5,456 nucleotides of DNA from an archaeon (GCA_024409145.1 JAKSUF010000118.1:1-5456), one strand, 5' to 3'; counted from the stretch's first letter, positions 1-5,456 are shown. A program made the numbers and translations. Notes: generated from the letters alone by a model not told the origin.

Positions 1-44
1 TCTGTTGATAATAATTCTCTCAATTAGTATAAAAATATTGGATT

Positions 45-71
45 AAAAAAGTAAGGGGATTAAATTTAATC
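45..71 (-). terminator. Candidate terminator of the STAS-GH3-MATE cluster
   Basis: Downstream of the exporter stop codon (minus strand), a perfect 14-bp palindrome GATTAAATTTAATC (58-71) is followed by a run of six T on the minus strand (plus-strand A run at 45-50). Archaea usually terminate at oligo-T tracts, and a bacterium could use the weak AT stem plus T-run. The stem is pure A/T apart from its end pairs, so the hairpin is weak. No gene was found in 1-89. Confidence 0.4.
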
Positions 72-89
72 TTTTAAGTTTATTACTTT

Positions 90-1871
90 CTAATTTTTAT
101 CTATAGGTAAAATTATTTTATTGTTATTTAAATTAACTTTACGGGTATAAGTTGTATCTCCGCTAATGTTTTTAACAATATTCAATCCTATTTGGATATT
201 GTTTTCTGAAAGATTTAATTGTTCATCTATTTTGTTTTCTTTAAAGTTATTTAAATCAAAAGGAACTCCATTATCTTGGAAATAGATAATAATTTCATCT
301 GTATTTTTGTATTTTATTCTTATATCTAAATTTTTATTTTCATTAGATTCATAAGAATGTTTTAAAATGTTTTTACCTATTTCCTCTATAATTAAAGATA
401 TTTTTAATTTAAGTTTTTTACTTAAATTATTTTCTCCAAGTAATTCATCTAAATTAGATACTAAATATAATAATTTTTCTTCACTGTCTATAGAAACAGA
501 TAAAACATCTTCTTTAGGAAGATTATCTTTTTCTACAATAACAAAGTCTTTTATTGATTTAGGAGTATAACCTATTTCTCTTCTAACTAATAAAAATAAT
601 CCCATTAATGTAAATATTTCAGAAAGTACGAAACTTATCCAAATACCATCTCCTCCAATTAAATAAGTTCCGATGATTGCAGGAACAACAAGGAAGAAGA
701 AACTATGTCCAAAACCAATATAATTAGAATATTTTAGTTTTTGTGTACAATTATAAAAATTCATGAATATGTAAGATAATGCAGATAATGGTAAGGATAA
801 TGCGAATATTCTAATTCCTCTAATTGCAGTATCAAATATTGATGGGTCATGGCTGAATAATTTCACAAAGGAAGGTGCAAATATGATTAATATAATTGCT
901 ATTATTGTAATGATTATAGCTGCGTATTTTACAGATAATTTTAATAATGATTCTAGTGAAGATTTATCATTTTCTCCATAAAATATTCCTCCAAGTGCCA
1001 TAGTAGTTGTTCCAATACCTACTCCAACAGTACATAATAACATATATATGCTTGATTGAACAGATAATGCCCCTACAAAGATTAATCCTCCTATAATACT
1101 ACCTAAACCATTAGTAATCATTGTACGAACCATATTATAAACTTGATTTAATGCACTAGGGATTCCTGTTGGAACAATTTCTTTTAATTCATTTATCAAA
1201 TTAAAGTTTTTTGTAAATTTAAAACTACTTTTCTTTGATAAAAAGTGAGATATTAAGAAAATAAATGCAATAAATTGTGCAAGTGAAGTTGCAAATCCAA
1301 GTCCAAATAATCCTTCTTTTAAAAATAATACAAAGATTAAATCTAAAATTATAGTAAATATGACAATGATAGTTGCTGCAATTAACCCTACTTTTGGATA
1401 ACCATCGATACGAGCATGATTAATTAAAACTAAATTGAGTATATTTGGAATAGTTCCAATTCCAATCCCAAGAATATACATTTTAGCAGGAATTACAGTA
1501 GCTCCTGTTGCACCTAATATTGTAGCTATTTCTCCACAAGTTATTGAAAAAATTATAGTTATAATTATCCCAACAATTAATGCAACTAATGTGGTTACTG
1601 TGAATGTTTGAAATACTTTTTCTTTATTATCAAAGTGATTTGCACATTTGATAGAACCTCCATTAGAAAATATGTAAGTAATTGCAATCATTGCATAAAT
1701 AAGTGGAGAACAATATCCAAATGCTGCAAGTCCAATTGATCCAACAAAATTTCCTGCAATAATTCCATTAATAATATTGCCCAAAACATTAGTTAATGTA
1801 GCAATTATTGTTAAGTATAAATAAGAATTAAACACTTTATCAAGTAATTTATTATTATAAGTAATGTTCAT
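90..1871 (-). CDS. MATE-family efflux transporter fused to a C-terminal RsbW-like HATPase domain
   Basis: The 593-residue protein has two parts. Residues about 10-435 are a polytopic membrane region with many hydrophobic helices and the MATE-like loop NHARIDGYPKVG (151-162). MATE proteins export drugs or metabolites using Na+ or H+ gradients and are usually near 450 residues. Residues about 460-593 are soluble and match the HATPase_c_2 type of SpoIIAB/RsbW: an N-box EEIGKNILKHSY (496-507, E497 and N501), a G1-type loop DNGVPFD (533-539), and IGLNIVKNIS (561-570) in the G2 position, followed by a terminal beta strand. The G2 glycine pattern is thinner than usual, so ATP binding is likely but kinase activity is unproven. 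The start is ATG 1871, because AGGAG lies 7 nt upstream (1879-1883). The longer start at 1889 would put this site inside the coding region and has no Shine-Dalgarno of its own. The gene is last in a cluster with STAS and GH3 genes. Inference: the tail is a sensor or gate for transport, controlled by the STAS protein. The exported substrate is unknown. Confidence 0.9.
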   Translation of the reverse strand: MNITYNNKLLDKVFNSYLYLTIIATLTNVLGNIINGIIAGNFVGSIGLAAFGYCSPLIYAMIAITYIFSNGGSIKCANHFDNKEKVFQTFTVTTLVALIVGIIITIIFSITCGEIATILGATGATVIPAKMYILGIGIGTIPNILNLVLINHARIDGYPKVGLIAATIIVIFTIILDLIFVLFLKEGLFGLGFATSLAQFIAFIFLISHFLSKKSSFKFTKNFNLINELKEIVPTGIPSALNQVYNMVRTMITNGLGSIIGGLIFVGALSVQSSIYMLLCTVGVGIGTTTMALGGIFYGENDKSSLESLLKLSVKYAAIIITIIAIILIIFAPSFVKLFSHDPSIFDTAIRGIRIFALSLPLSALSYIFMNFYNCTQKLKYSNYIGFGHSFFFLVVPAIIGTYLIGGDGIWISFVLSEIFTLMGLFLLVRREIGYTPKSIKDFVIVEKDNLPKEDVLSVSIDSEEKLLYLVSNLDELLGENNLSKKLKLKISLIIEEIGKNILKHSYESNENKNLDIRIKYKNTDEIIIYFQDNGVPFDLNNFKENKIDEQLNLSENNIQIGLNIVKNISGDTTYTRKVNLNNNKIILPIDKN

Positions 1872-1878
1872 ACAGATG

Positions 1879-1883
1879 CTCCT
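1879..1883 (-). promoter_or_regulatory. Shine-Dalgarno AGGAG that fixes the exporter start
   Basis: The minus strand reads AGGAG, then 7 nt, then the ATG at 1871. It lies inside the six-codon extension that begins at 1889, so it argues for the shorter protein. The rest of the 52-bp gap to the GH3 gene (1884-1923) is A-rich on the minus strand, with no terminator-like T-run. Confidence 0.75.
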
Positions 1884-1923
1884 ATGCATGTCTAATCTGT
1901 TATTTTATTATTTTTTTTAAAAT

Positions 1924-3636
1924 TTATTGGTTAAGTTCTTCATCAAGTAAAACTAAGAAGAAACGTTTAGTTAAATCATCTCTAATCATTCTTGGAGGTT
2001 TAACTTGTGCAGAAGATGTTCCTTTTGCAACTCTTAAATCTTTATATAATAGATAAGTTTCTGCTTGTAATAATTTTACATCTGCTTTATTAAGTATTCC
2101 TTTTTCAATTTTATAACCTAAAAGAGGTTCAGCAATTGCAAAATTTTTATTAATAGTTTCTTTAATTAAATCAAGATTAATTTCTTCTGGTAGAGATTCA
2201 ATTTCTAATAAAAATACATATTTCATAGGGGATGAATCAGAATCTGCATAAACTGAAAAATCAATTAAGTTAAATCCTAATTCTTCTTCTGTTGTATAAA
2301 CTGTTTTTCTTAAGTGGTCTTCGTTAATTTTTTCACCAGTTAAACTAAGGCATTGATCTAAACGGTATAAGAATTCTATAATTGGTGTTTCATTTTTCTT
2401 TCCAATAACTTTAATTATATCTTTCATTCTATAACGATAAAAACCAGATAAATTAGTAGTTACAATTTCATATTTTTTACCTACTTCTAATTCGTCGATT
2501 GTACAGATTTCATCATAAGATTCAAAGTTTAATGGTAAAAATTCATAAAACATACTATCTGGAATGAGCATTGCTTCTCCATTATTTAATTCAAAAGGTA
2601 CAGAAAAACTTCCTTCAGATGCAGTTAATCCAGTTAAATAAAAATTAAAGTCATCTCCAGCGAATTCTTTTATTTTATCTAAATAATTTGCAAATCCTCC
2701 AGTACCTACACCTGAAATACAACATAATTCTGGCCAAAGTTTAGGGACGATTAATTTATCATCAGTCTCTTCAAATATTTTTCTAATTTGCTTTGCTCTT
2801 TCAGGCATTGGTTTGATTTTTTTAAGAAGATTTTTACGAACATCTTCACTCATCTTTATAGAATCGTTTATTGTTCCTTTTTCAATATCTTCTACTAAAA
2901 GTTCCCAATTTGCAGTAATATAACGGACAGATTCTAAAAATAGACTTACAAATGATGTAAAAACATAAGAAATTTTTTGTGTTAATGCAAATCTTGCATG
3001 AAGATACCTAGTGTCTGTTTCAAGTTTAGGCATAATTGCTTCAATAGGTGATGTCATAATTTTAGTTAAGTTTTCATCATATTCCTTAATAATTTTTCCT
3101 GAAATTGATGCATAATCTGCACCATTTTTTAATTTTGAAAATGATAGTTCAACTAAATTTAGAACAGGATAATTAATCCAGTTTCCTCCTAATTCTTTAT
3201 ACATCATATATAAATTATAAGCTGTCACATATTTAGTAAAGTTTTTTTCAGATAATATGGAAACTGGAATTCTTTTAGGGTTTCCCATTGTTCCTGAAGA
3301 TTTTGCATAATGATTAACATCATAAACTGTAATTAAATTATCTTCTCCTTTTTCAGTCATTCTGTAAATATATTCTGCATAATCATCATATGTGGTAATT
3401 GGGACTTTTTCCTGATATTCTTTTATTGTTTTAATATTTGCAAAGTCATATTTTTTACCATATTCCGTATCTTTATTATCATTTAAAATTTTCATTAATA
3501 ATTCAGTATTATATTTTAAAGGATTTTTTGAAGATTTCATTAAATTATCATAGGCTTCTTTTCCTTTTAAAATAAGTTCTTTATGGCATTTACCGGAATA
3601 TGTCAAATTATCATCTATTAAATTCTCTATATTCAT
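1924..3636 (-). CDS. GH3-family acyl-acid amido synthetase-like protein
   Basis: The 570-residue protein is full length for the GH3 family (adenylate-forming enzymes; plant members join jasmonate, auxin or benzoates to amino acids through an acyl-AMP). Visible family landmarks are the nucleotide-binding loop SSGTMGNPKRIPVS (113-126), the TASEGSF segment (338-344, equivalent to the GH3 SSEG motif), SGFYRYRMKD (397-406, equivalent to YRYRxGD with D406 kept but Lys for Gly), SLTGEKINEDHL (431-442), and a C-terminal AQVKPPRMI (543-551) matching the conserved lysine/arginine end of microbial GH3 proteins. No signal peptide or membrane segment is seen, so it is probably cytosolic. ATG 3636 is preceded by AGGCGAT (3640-3646) with 3 nt spacing, resembling AGGTGAT. 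It begins 15 bp after the STAS stop, consistent with one mRNA. GH3 proteins are often labelled 'auxin-responsive promoter' in databases, which is a misnomer. The acyl acid and the amine partner cannot be told from sequence. Inference: the MATE neighbour exports its product. Confidence 0.9.
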   Translation of the reverse strand: MNIENLIDDNLTYSGKCHKELILKGKEAYDNLMKSSKNPLKYNTELLMKILNDNKDTEYGKKYDFANIKTIKEYQEKVPITTYDDYAEYIYRMTEKGEDNLITVYDVNHYAKSSGTMGNPKRIPVSILSEKNFTKYVTAYNLYMMYKELGGNWINYPVLNLVELSFSKLKNGADYASISGKIIKEYDENLTKIMTSPIEAIMPKLETDTRYLHARFALTQKISYVFTSFVSLFLESVRYITANWELLVEDIEKGTINDSIKMSEDVRKNLLKKIKPMPERAKQIRKIFEETDDKLIVPKLWPELCCISGVGTGGFANYLDKIKEFAGDDFNFYLTGLTASEGSFSVPFELNNGEAMLIPDSMFYEFLPLNFESYDEICTIDELEVGKKYEIVTTNLSGFYRYRMKDIIKVIGKKNETPIIEFLYRLDQCLSLTGEKINEDHLRKTVYTTEEELGFNLIDFSVYADSDSSPMKYVFLLEIESLPEEINLDLIKETINKNFAIAEPLLGYKIEKGILNKADVKLLQAETYLLYKDLRVAKGTSSAQVKPPRMIRDDLTKRFFLVLLDEELNQ

Positions 3637-3651
3637 TTTATCGCCTATGAA

Positions 3652-3951
3652 TTATTCTATATTAATTATATCGGTAAATCCAGTTGCGTTGAATACTTCC
3701 ATAACCATGTCTTGAGTATTAATTATTTTCATACTACCTTGTTTAGACATTATTTTTTGAGTAAGTAAAATTACTCTAAGCCCTGCACTTGAAATGTAAA
3801 TTAATTCAGATAAATCATAAATAAGTTCATTAATATCTTTTAAATCTTTTTGTATTGTTTTATTTAATTCTGGTGCAGTATTAGTATCTAATCTACCTGC
3901 TAATTTTATAATTAATTTATTTTCTGTTTCTGTTTTATTTATATCAAGCAT
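3652..3951 (-). CDS. Stand-alone STAS-domain protein (anti-anti-sigma type, SpoIIAA/RsbV-like)
   Basis: The 99-residue cytosolic protein is a single STAS domain, the usual length for SpoIIAA/RsbV. It shows the opening strand-turn KLIIKLAGRLDTNTAPEL (12-29), the core strand ELIYDLSELIYISSAGLR (42-59), and a C-terminal strand-helix with a FNATGF turn (87-92). In ISSAGL, Ser55 (codon 3787-3789) aligns with the serine that RsbW/SpoIIAB kinases phosphorylate in DSSGL or DSTGL, so the switch residue is kept. The start is ATG 3951, with GTGAT (3956-3960) 4 nt upstream. The in-frame GTG at 3960 is part of that Shine-Dalgarno, so the three-residue longer form is less likely. It is the first gene of the cluster, 15 bp before GH3. 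Inference: its partner is the HATPase tail of the exporter two genes on. No PP2C phosphatase, the usual third component, lies in the window. Confidence 0.9.
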   Translation of the reverse strand: MLDINKTETENKLIIKLAGRLDTNTAPELNKTIQKDLKDINELIYDLSELIYISSAGLRVILLTQKIMSKQGSMKIINTQDMVMEVFNATGFTDIINIE

Positions 3952-3968
3952 ATTAATCACATTTTAAT

Positions 3969-4058
3969 TTTTAATTAGATATGTTTTATTACTATAGTTT
4001 AATTAGTACAGTTATTTAATTAAGTATAGTTTATTACTATAGTTTAATTAGTACAGTT
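3969..4058. repeat. 45-bp tandem duplication upstream of the STAS gene
   Basis: Two adjacent 45-bp units, 3969-4013 and 4014-4058, differ at five positions, and their last 29 bases (3985-4013 and 4030-4058) are identical. Each contains the 8-bp palindrome ACTATAGT and, around it, TACTA-N9-TAGTA (short inverted arms). The pair fills most of the 121-bp gap between yigZ and the STAS gene, where the STAS promoter should be. It may be a duplicated operator or promoter element, or simply a neutral tandem duplication. On the minus strand there is no T-run after yigZ, so read-through from yigZ is possible. Confidence 0.85.
3990..4045 (-). promoter_or_regulatory. Candidate promoter/operator region of the STAS-GH3-MATE cluster
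   Basis: On the minus strand the motif AAACTATA occurs three times here (plus-strand TATAGTTT at 3993-4000, 4025-4032 and 4038-4045). The copy nearest the gene lies about 42-49 bases before ATG 3951. If it acted as an archaeal TATA box, transcription would begin near 3970 and give a leader of roughly 20 nt. The match to the archaeal TTTATATA consensus is only partial, so this is a proposal based on position and repetition. Confidence 0.35.
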
Positions 4059-4072
4059 TTTATATATTTGAG

Positions 4073-4672
4073 TTATAACTTTTTTAAATACTTTTTTCCT
4101 AAATATTCTATTTTAACTTCTTTAGCTAATTTGTCTTTTAAATTATTAATTCTATCTTTATTTTCAATAGCTATTATATAATTTACAGAACTATCATAAA
4201 CTTTATCAATAATGTCTATTTTTTGAGATCTAAGATCACCATCAACTAATTTTATATGTTGATAATCAAATTGGAAACTAAATAATTCATAAAGTTCCAT
4301 ATCAACAATTTCAGCAATAGCTAATGTTTCAAGAACAGATTTACTATATGCTCTTACTAATCCTCCAGCACCTAATTTTATTCCTCCAAAATATCTTGTA
4401 ACAATAGCTGCACTATTTTGAAGTTCATTTTTCTTTAAAACATTTAACATAGGTCTTCCAGCAGTTCCTCCTGGTTCGCCGTCATCATCATATCCCTCAC
4501 CATCACTCACATAGTAAGCAGAACAATTATGTGTTGCATCTTTGTATTGTTCACTAATTTCTTTTATTATTTCTTTAGCTTCTTTTTCAGTTTGAGCAGG
4601 GTAAAGTCTACATATGAATTGTGATTTTTTAATATCAATCTGATTTTGGTAAGCTTTGTCAATAGTTTTCAT
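4073..4672 (-). CDS. yigZ: YigZ/IMPACT (UPF0029) family protein
   Basis: The 199-residue protein is close to the usual length of about 200 for bacterial and archaeal YigZ-like proteins. The N-terminal IMPACT domain carries the family signatures DATHNCSAYY (45-54), YDDDGEPGGTAGRPML (61-76) and VTRYFGGIKLGAGGLVRAYS (91-110). Residues about 130-199 (FSFQFDYQHI onward) fit the smaller C-terminal DUF1949-type domain. Eukaryotic IMPACT acts on the GCN1/GCN2 translational-stress pathway. The role of the prokaryotic proteins is not settled, and nothing here adds to it. ATG 4672 is preceded only by a weak TTGAT (4676-4680), so translation may be modest. It is separated from the STAS gene by 121 bp without an obvious terminator, so it could be a separate unit or be partly co-transcribed. 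No defect is seen in the motifs. Confidence 0.93.
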   Translation of the reverse strand: MKTIDKAYQNQIDIKKSQFICRLYPAQTEKEAKEIIKEISEQYKDATHNCSAYYVSDGEGYDDDGEPGGTAGRPMLNVLKKNELQNSAAIVTRYFGGIKLGAGGLVRAYSKSVLETLAIAEIVDMELYELFSFQFDYQHIKLVDGDLRSQKIDIIDKVYDSSVNYIIAIENKDRINNLKDKLAKEVKIEYLGKKYLKKL

Positions 4673-4712
4673 ATTATCAATAAATTATGATTTATTTAAA
4701 ATATTTAAGTCT

Positions 4713-4728
4713 TAGTATAGTTTATACT
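4713..4728 (-). promoter_or_regulatory. Candidate yigZ promoter with short dyad
   Basis: On the minus strand AAAGTATAAACTATACTAAG sits about 45-55 bases before ATG 4672. It contains the perfect dyad AGTATA-3-TATACT (4714-4728) and the same AAACTATA motif (plus-strand TATAGTTT, 4716-4723) seen upstream of the STAS gene. The TATAAA-like core and the preceding AAAG suit an archaeal TATA/BRE pair, but there is no direct proof. Confidence 0.4.
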
Positions 4729-4742
4729 TTAATTTTCTTATT

Positions 4743-4782
4743 AATTATTGATTTTAATCTTATAAATGAGTAATCAATAATT
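4743..4782. repeat. Inverted repeat with 11-bp arms in the divergent intergenic region
   Basis: AATTATTGATT (4743-4753) and its exact reverse complement AATCAATAATT (4772-4782) are separated by 18 bases. It lies between the divergent yigZ and surface-protein promoters, upstream of both TATA candidates. A binding site for a dimeric regulator is a possible role. A transcript hairpin is less likely because the element should lie outside both transcripts. The arms are AT-rich, so chance is a real alternative. Confidence 0.7.
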
Positions 4783-4805
4783 TTATATGCTTTTTAATGT
4801 ATATA

Positions 4806-4813
4806 TTTATATA
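4806..4813 (+). promoter_or_regulatory. TATA box of the surface-protein gene
   Basis: TTTATATA matches the archaeal consensus exactly and lies 76 bases before ATG 4889. A start site about 25 bases downstream would give a 5' leader of roughly 50 nt. The region is AT-rich, so the match has limited weight. Confidence 0.45.
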
Positions 4814-4876
4814 CTTCTTTATTAATATGTTATAGTGATATTTATTAGTTAATTTAGATGATGATTAATTTGTAAT

Positions 4877-4883
4877 GAGGTGA
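4877..4883 (+). promoter_or_regulatory. Strong Shine-Dalgarno GAGGTGA deciding the start at 4889
   Basis: GAGGTGA is 5 nt before ATG 4889 and is the best ribosome-binding site in the window. The in-frame GTG at 4880 lies inside it and is therefore not the start. Confidence 0.85.
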
Positions 4884-4888
4884 AAATT

Positions 4889-5287
4889 ATGTCTGAGAAA
4901 TCCGCTAAGGCTTGTGTTTTTTTATGTGTAGCTATTATAGCATTTATTTGTAGTTGTGCTGTATTTTCTATGACTGGTGGAGTTTCTGATTGGGTTGTTA
5001 ATTTTGCTCATGATGCAACTAATGATTCTGATACAAATGATAGTTCTTTAAATGCTGATAATTCTTATAATGATTTTAATAGCTATTTTACTCAGCAATC
5101 TGATGATAATAGTTATAGTAAACAAAATAGTTATTCTAATTATTACTCTAACTCTAAATATAATAAGTATGATGGTGGGTCTAGTTCTAACTCAAGTTCT
5201 GGCTCAAATTCTAGTTCTGGTTCTAACTCTTCTGATGATTCTGGAGGAAGTGGTGGTAACAGTTCAGTTATTCCAGATTCTAAATAA
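4889..5287 (+). CDS. Small membrane-anchored or secreted Ser/Asn-rich protein of unknown function
   Basis: The protein has 132 residues. A short basic-containing N-terminus (MSEKSAKA) precedes a hydrophobic helix at about 9-28, with four cysteines in or beside it (C9, C13, C21, C23). The rest is predicted outside the cell: an acidic Asn/Asp/Ser stretch (41-75), a Tyr/Asn/Ser/Lys stretch (76-95), and a flexible Ser-Gly-Asn linker (97-126) built from SGSNSS-like repeats. N-x-S/T sequons suitable for archaeal N-glycosylation occur at N45, N50, N101, N107, N113 and N124. The helix may be an uncleaved anchor or a signal peptide. ICSC before residue 24 only loosely resembles a lipobox. No known domain is recognised. 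It has its own TATA box and strong ribosome-binding site and is divergent from yigZ. The third frame across its tail is a repeat-driven shadow. A role as cell-surface spacer or adhesin-like stalk is inference. Confidence 0.75.
   Translation: MSEKSAKACVFLCVAIIAFICSCAVFSMTGGVSDWVVNFAHDATNDSDTNDSSLNADNSYNDFNSYFTQQSDDNSYSKQNSYSNYYSNSKYNKYDGGSSSNSSSGSNSSSGSNSSDDSGGSGGNSSVIPDSK
5173..5265 (+). repeat. Low-complexity Ser/Gly/Asn codon repeat
   Basis: The DNA repeats near-identical units of the kind TCTAGTTCTGG(T/C)TC(T/A)AA, encoding SSSGSN-like hexads (residues about 98-115) followed by GGSGG-type glycines. Synonymous changes between the units (TCT, TCA and AGT for Ser) show that the peptide pattern is kept while the DNA drifts. 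Such tracts are prone to slippage and length change between strains. Confidence 0.7.
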
Positions 5288-5313
5288 TCTTTAAATAATA
5301 TAAATAGATTATG

Positions 5314-5407
5314 ATATTTTATTTTTATTATTTTTTGAGATTATATTTTTACTTATTTTTTTTAATAATATTATTATTCTTCTTATTAGTTATTAATTAT
5401 TTTTTTT
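5314..5407 (+). terminator. T-tract terminator region after the surface-protein gene
   Basis: From about 27 bases after the stop codon the plus strand has repeated T-runs: T6 at 5331-5336, T8 at 5356-5363 and T7 at 5401-5407, with shorter runs between. This fits archaeal intrinsic termination at successive oligo-T tracts. There is no GC-rich stem. The 14-bp palindrome TAATAATATTATTA (5363-5376) is pure A/T. No gene is supported between 5288 and the window end. Confidence 0.6.
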
Positions 5408-5456
5408 ATTTTTTGTTATATCTTTACCTTAAAAATCTCTGTCATACATGTTTTAT

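Noticed and set aside
58..71. 14-bp palindrome GATTAAATTTAATC as a protein-binding operator
   Set aside because: It lies just after the last gene of the cluster and next to a T-run, so a terminator role is simpler. AT-rich palindromes of this size can also arise by chance.
367..570. 67-codon plus-strand open frame inside the exporter gene
   Set aside because: It lies antisense to the conserved HATPase domain, has no ribosome-binding site or recognisable domain, and is explained by the AT-rich complement of that domain.
3969..4058. CRISPR-like repeat
   Set aside because: There are only two directly abutting 45-bp units with no unique spacer of CRISPR size between repeats, and no cas genes nearby. 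It is better read as a tandem duplication.
4889..4960. Lipoprotein signal peptide at C23
   Set aside because: ICSC lacks the usual small residue and Leu/Ala pattern of a lipobox, and several other Cys lie within the helix, so a plain anchor or signal helix is preferred.
5052..5294. 80-codon plus-strand frame rich in Ile/Leu/Val overlapping the surface-protein gene
   Set aside because: It is the +1 shadow of the Ser/Asn-rich repeat codons. The upstream frame has the strong Shine-Dalgarno and the sensible helix-plus-tail layout.
5416..5456. Possible C-terminal end of a minus-strand gene entering from the right edge
   Set aside because: A frame stays open for about 13 codons to the window edge, too short to judge, and no terminator-like T-run follows on the minus strand.

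Overview
The window is very AT-rich (by eye about one quarter G+C) and holds five protein-coding genes. Four lie on the minus strand (90-4672) and one on the plus strand (4889-5287). The best guess for the source is a low-GC methanogenic archaeon of the Methanobacteriales (Methanosphaera or Methanobrevibacter type). The reasons are the base composition, a TTTATATA box upstream of the plus-strand gene, long T-tracts after that gene instead of a GC-rich hairpin terminator, Shine-Dalgarno sites resembling GAGGTGAT, and a Ser/Asn-rich membrane-anchored surface protein. No taxonomic marker gene is present, so a low-GC Firmicute cannot be excluded.

The main feature is a minus-strand cluster, in transcription order: a stand-alone STAS-domain protein (3652-3951), a GH3-family acyl-amide synthetase (1924-3636), and a MATE-type multidrug/metabolite exporter with a C-terminal RsbW-like HATPase domain (90-1871). 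The gaps are 15 and 52 bp, so one mRNA is likely. STAS proteins and RsbW/SpoIIAB-type ATPases are the two halves of 'partner-switching' modules. Here the ATPase half is fused to a transporter, and an enzyme that could make acyl-amino-acid conjugates sits between the two. The simplest model, which is inference, is a small system that makes an amide conjugate and exports it through a pump gated by a phosphorylatable STAS protein. If the host is archaeal it lacks bacterial sigma factors, so an 'anti-sigma' reading would be wrong.

Upstream of the cluster, 3952-4072 carries a 45-bp tandem duplication containing a recurring AAACTATA motif (minus strand). The motif recurs upstream of the next gene, a YigZ/IMPACT-family protein (4073-4672, minus). 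The 216-bp divergent region 4673-4888 holds a short dyad near the yigZ promoter, an 11-bp-arm inverted repeat in the middle, and the TATA box and Shine-Dalgarno of the plus-strand gene. That gene encodes a 132-residue protein with one N-terminal hydrophobic helix and a Ser/Asn/Asp/Gly-rich exported tail. It is followed by 169 bp of T-rich sequence that looks like a terminator region, with no further supported gene. The left edge (1-89) is non-coding and holds a likely terminator for the cluster.

Several annotated starts should be shortened: the exporter to 1871, the STAS gene to 3951 and the surface protein to 4889. In each case the longer start lies inside or overlaps the Shine-Dalgarno of the internal ATG.
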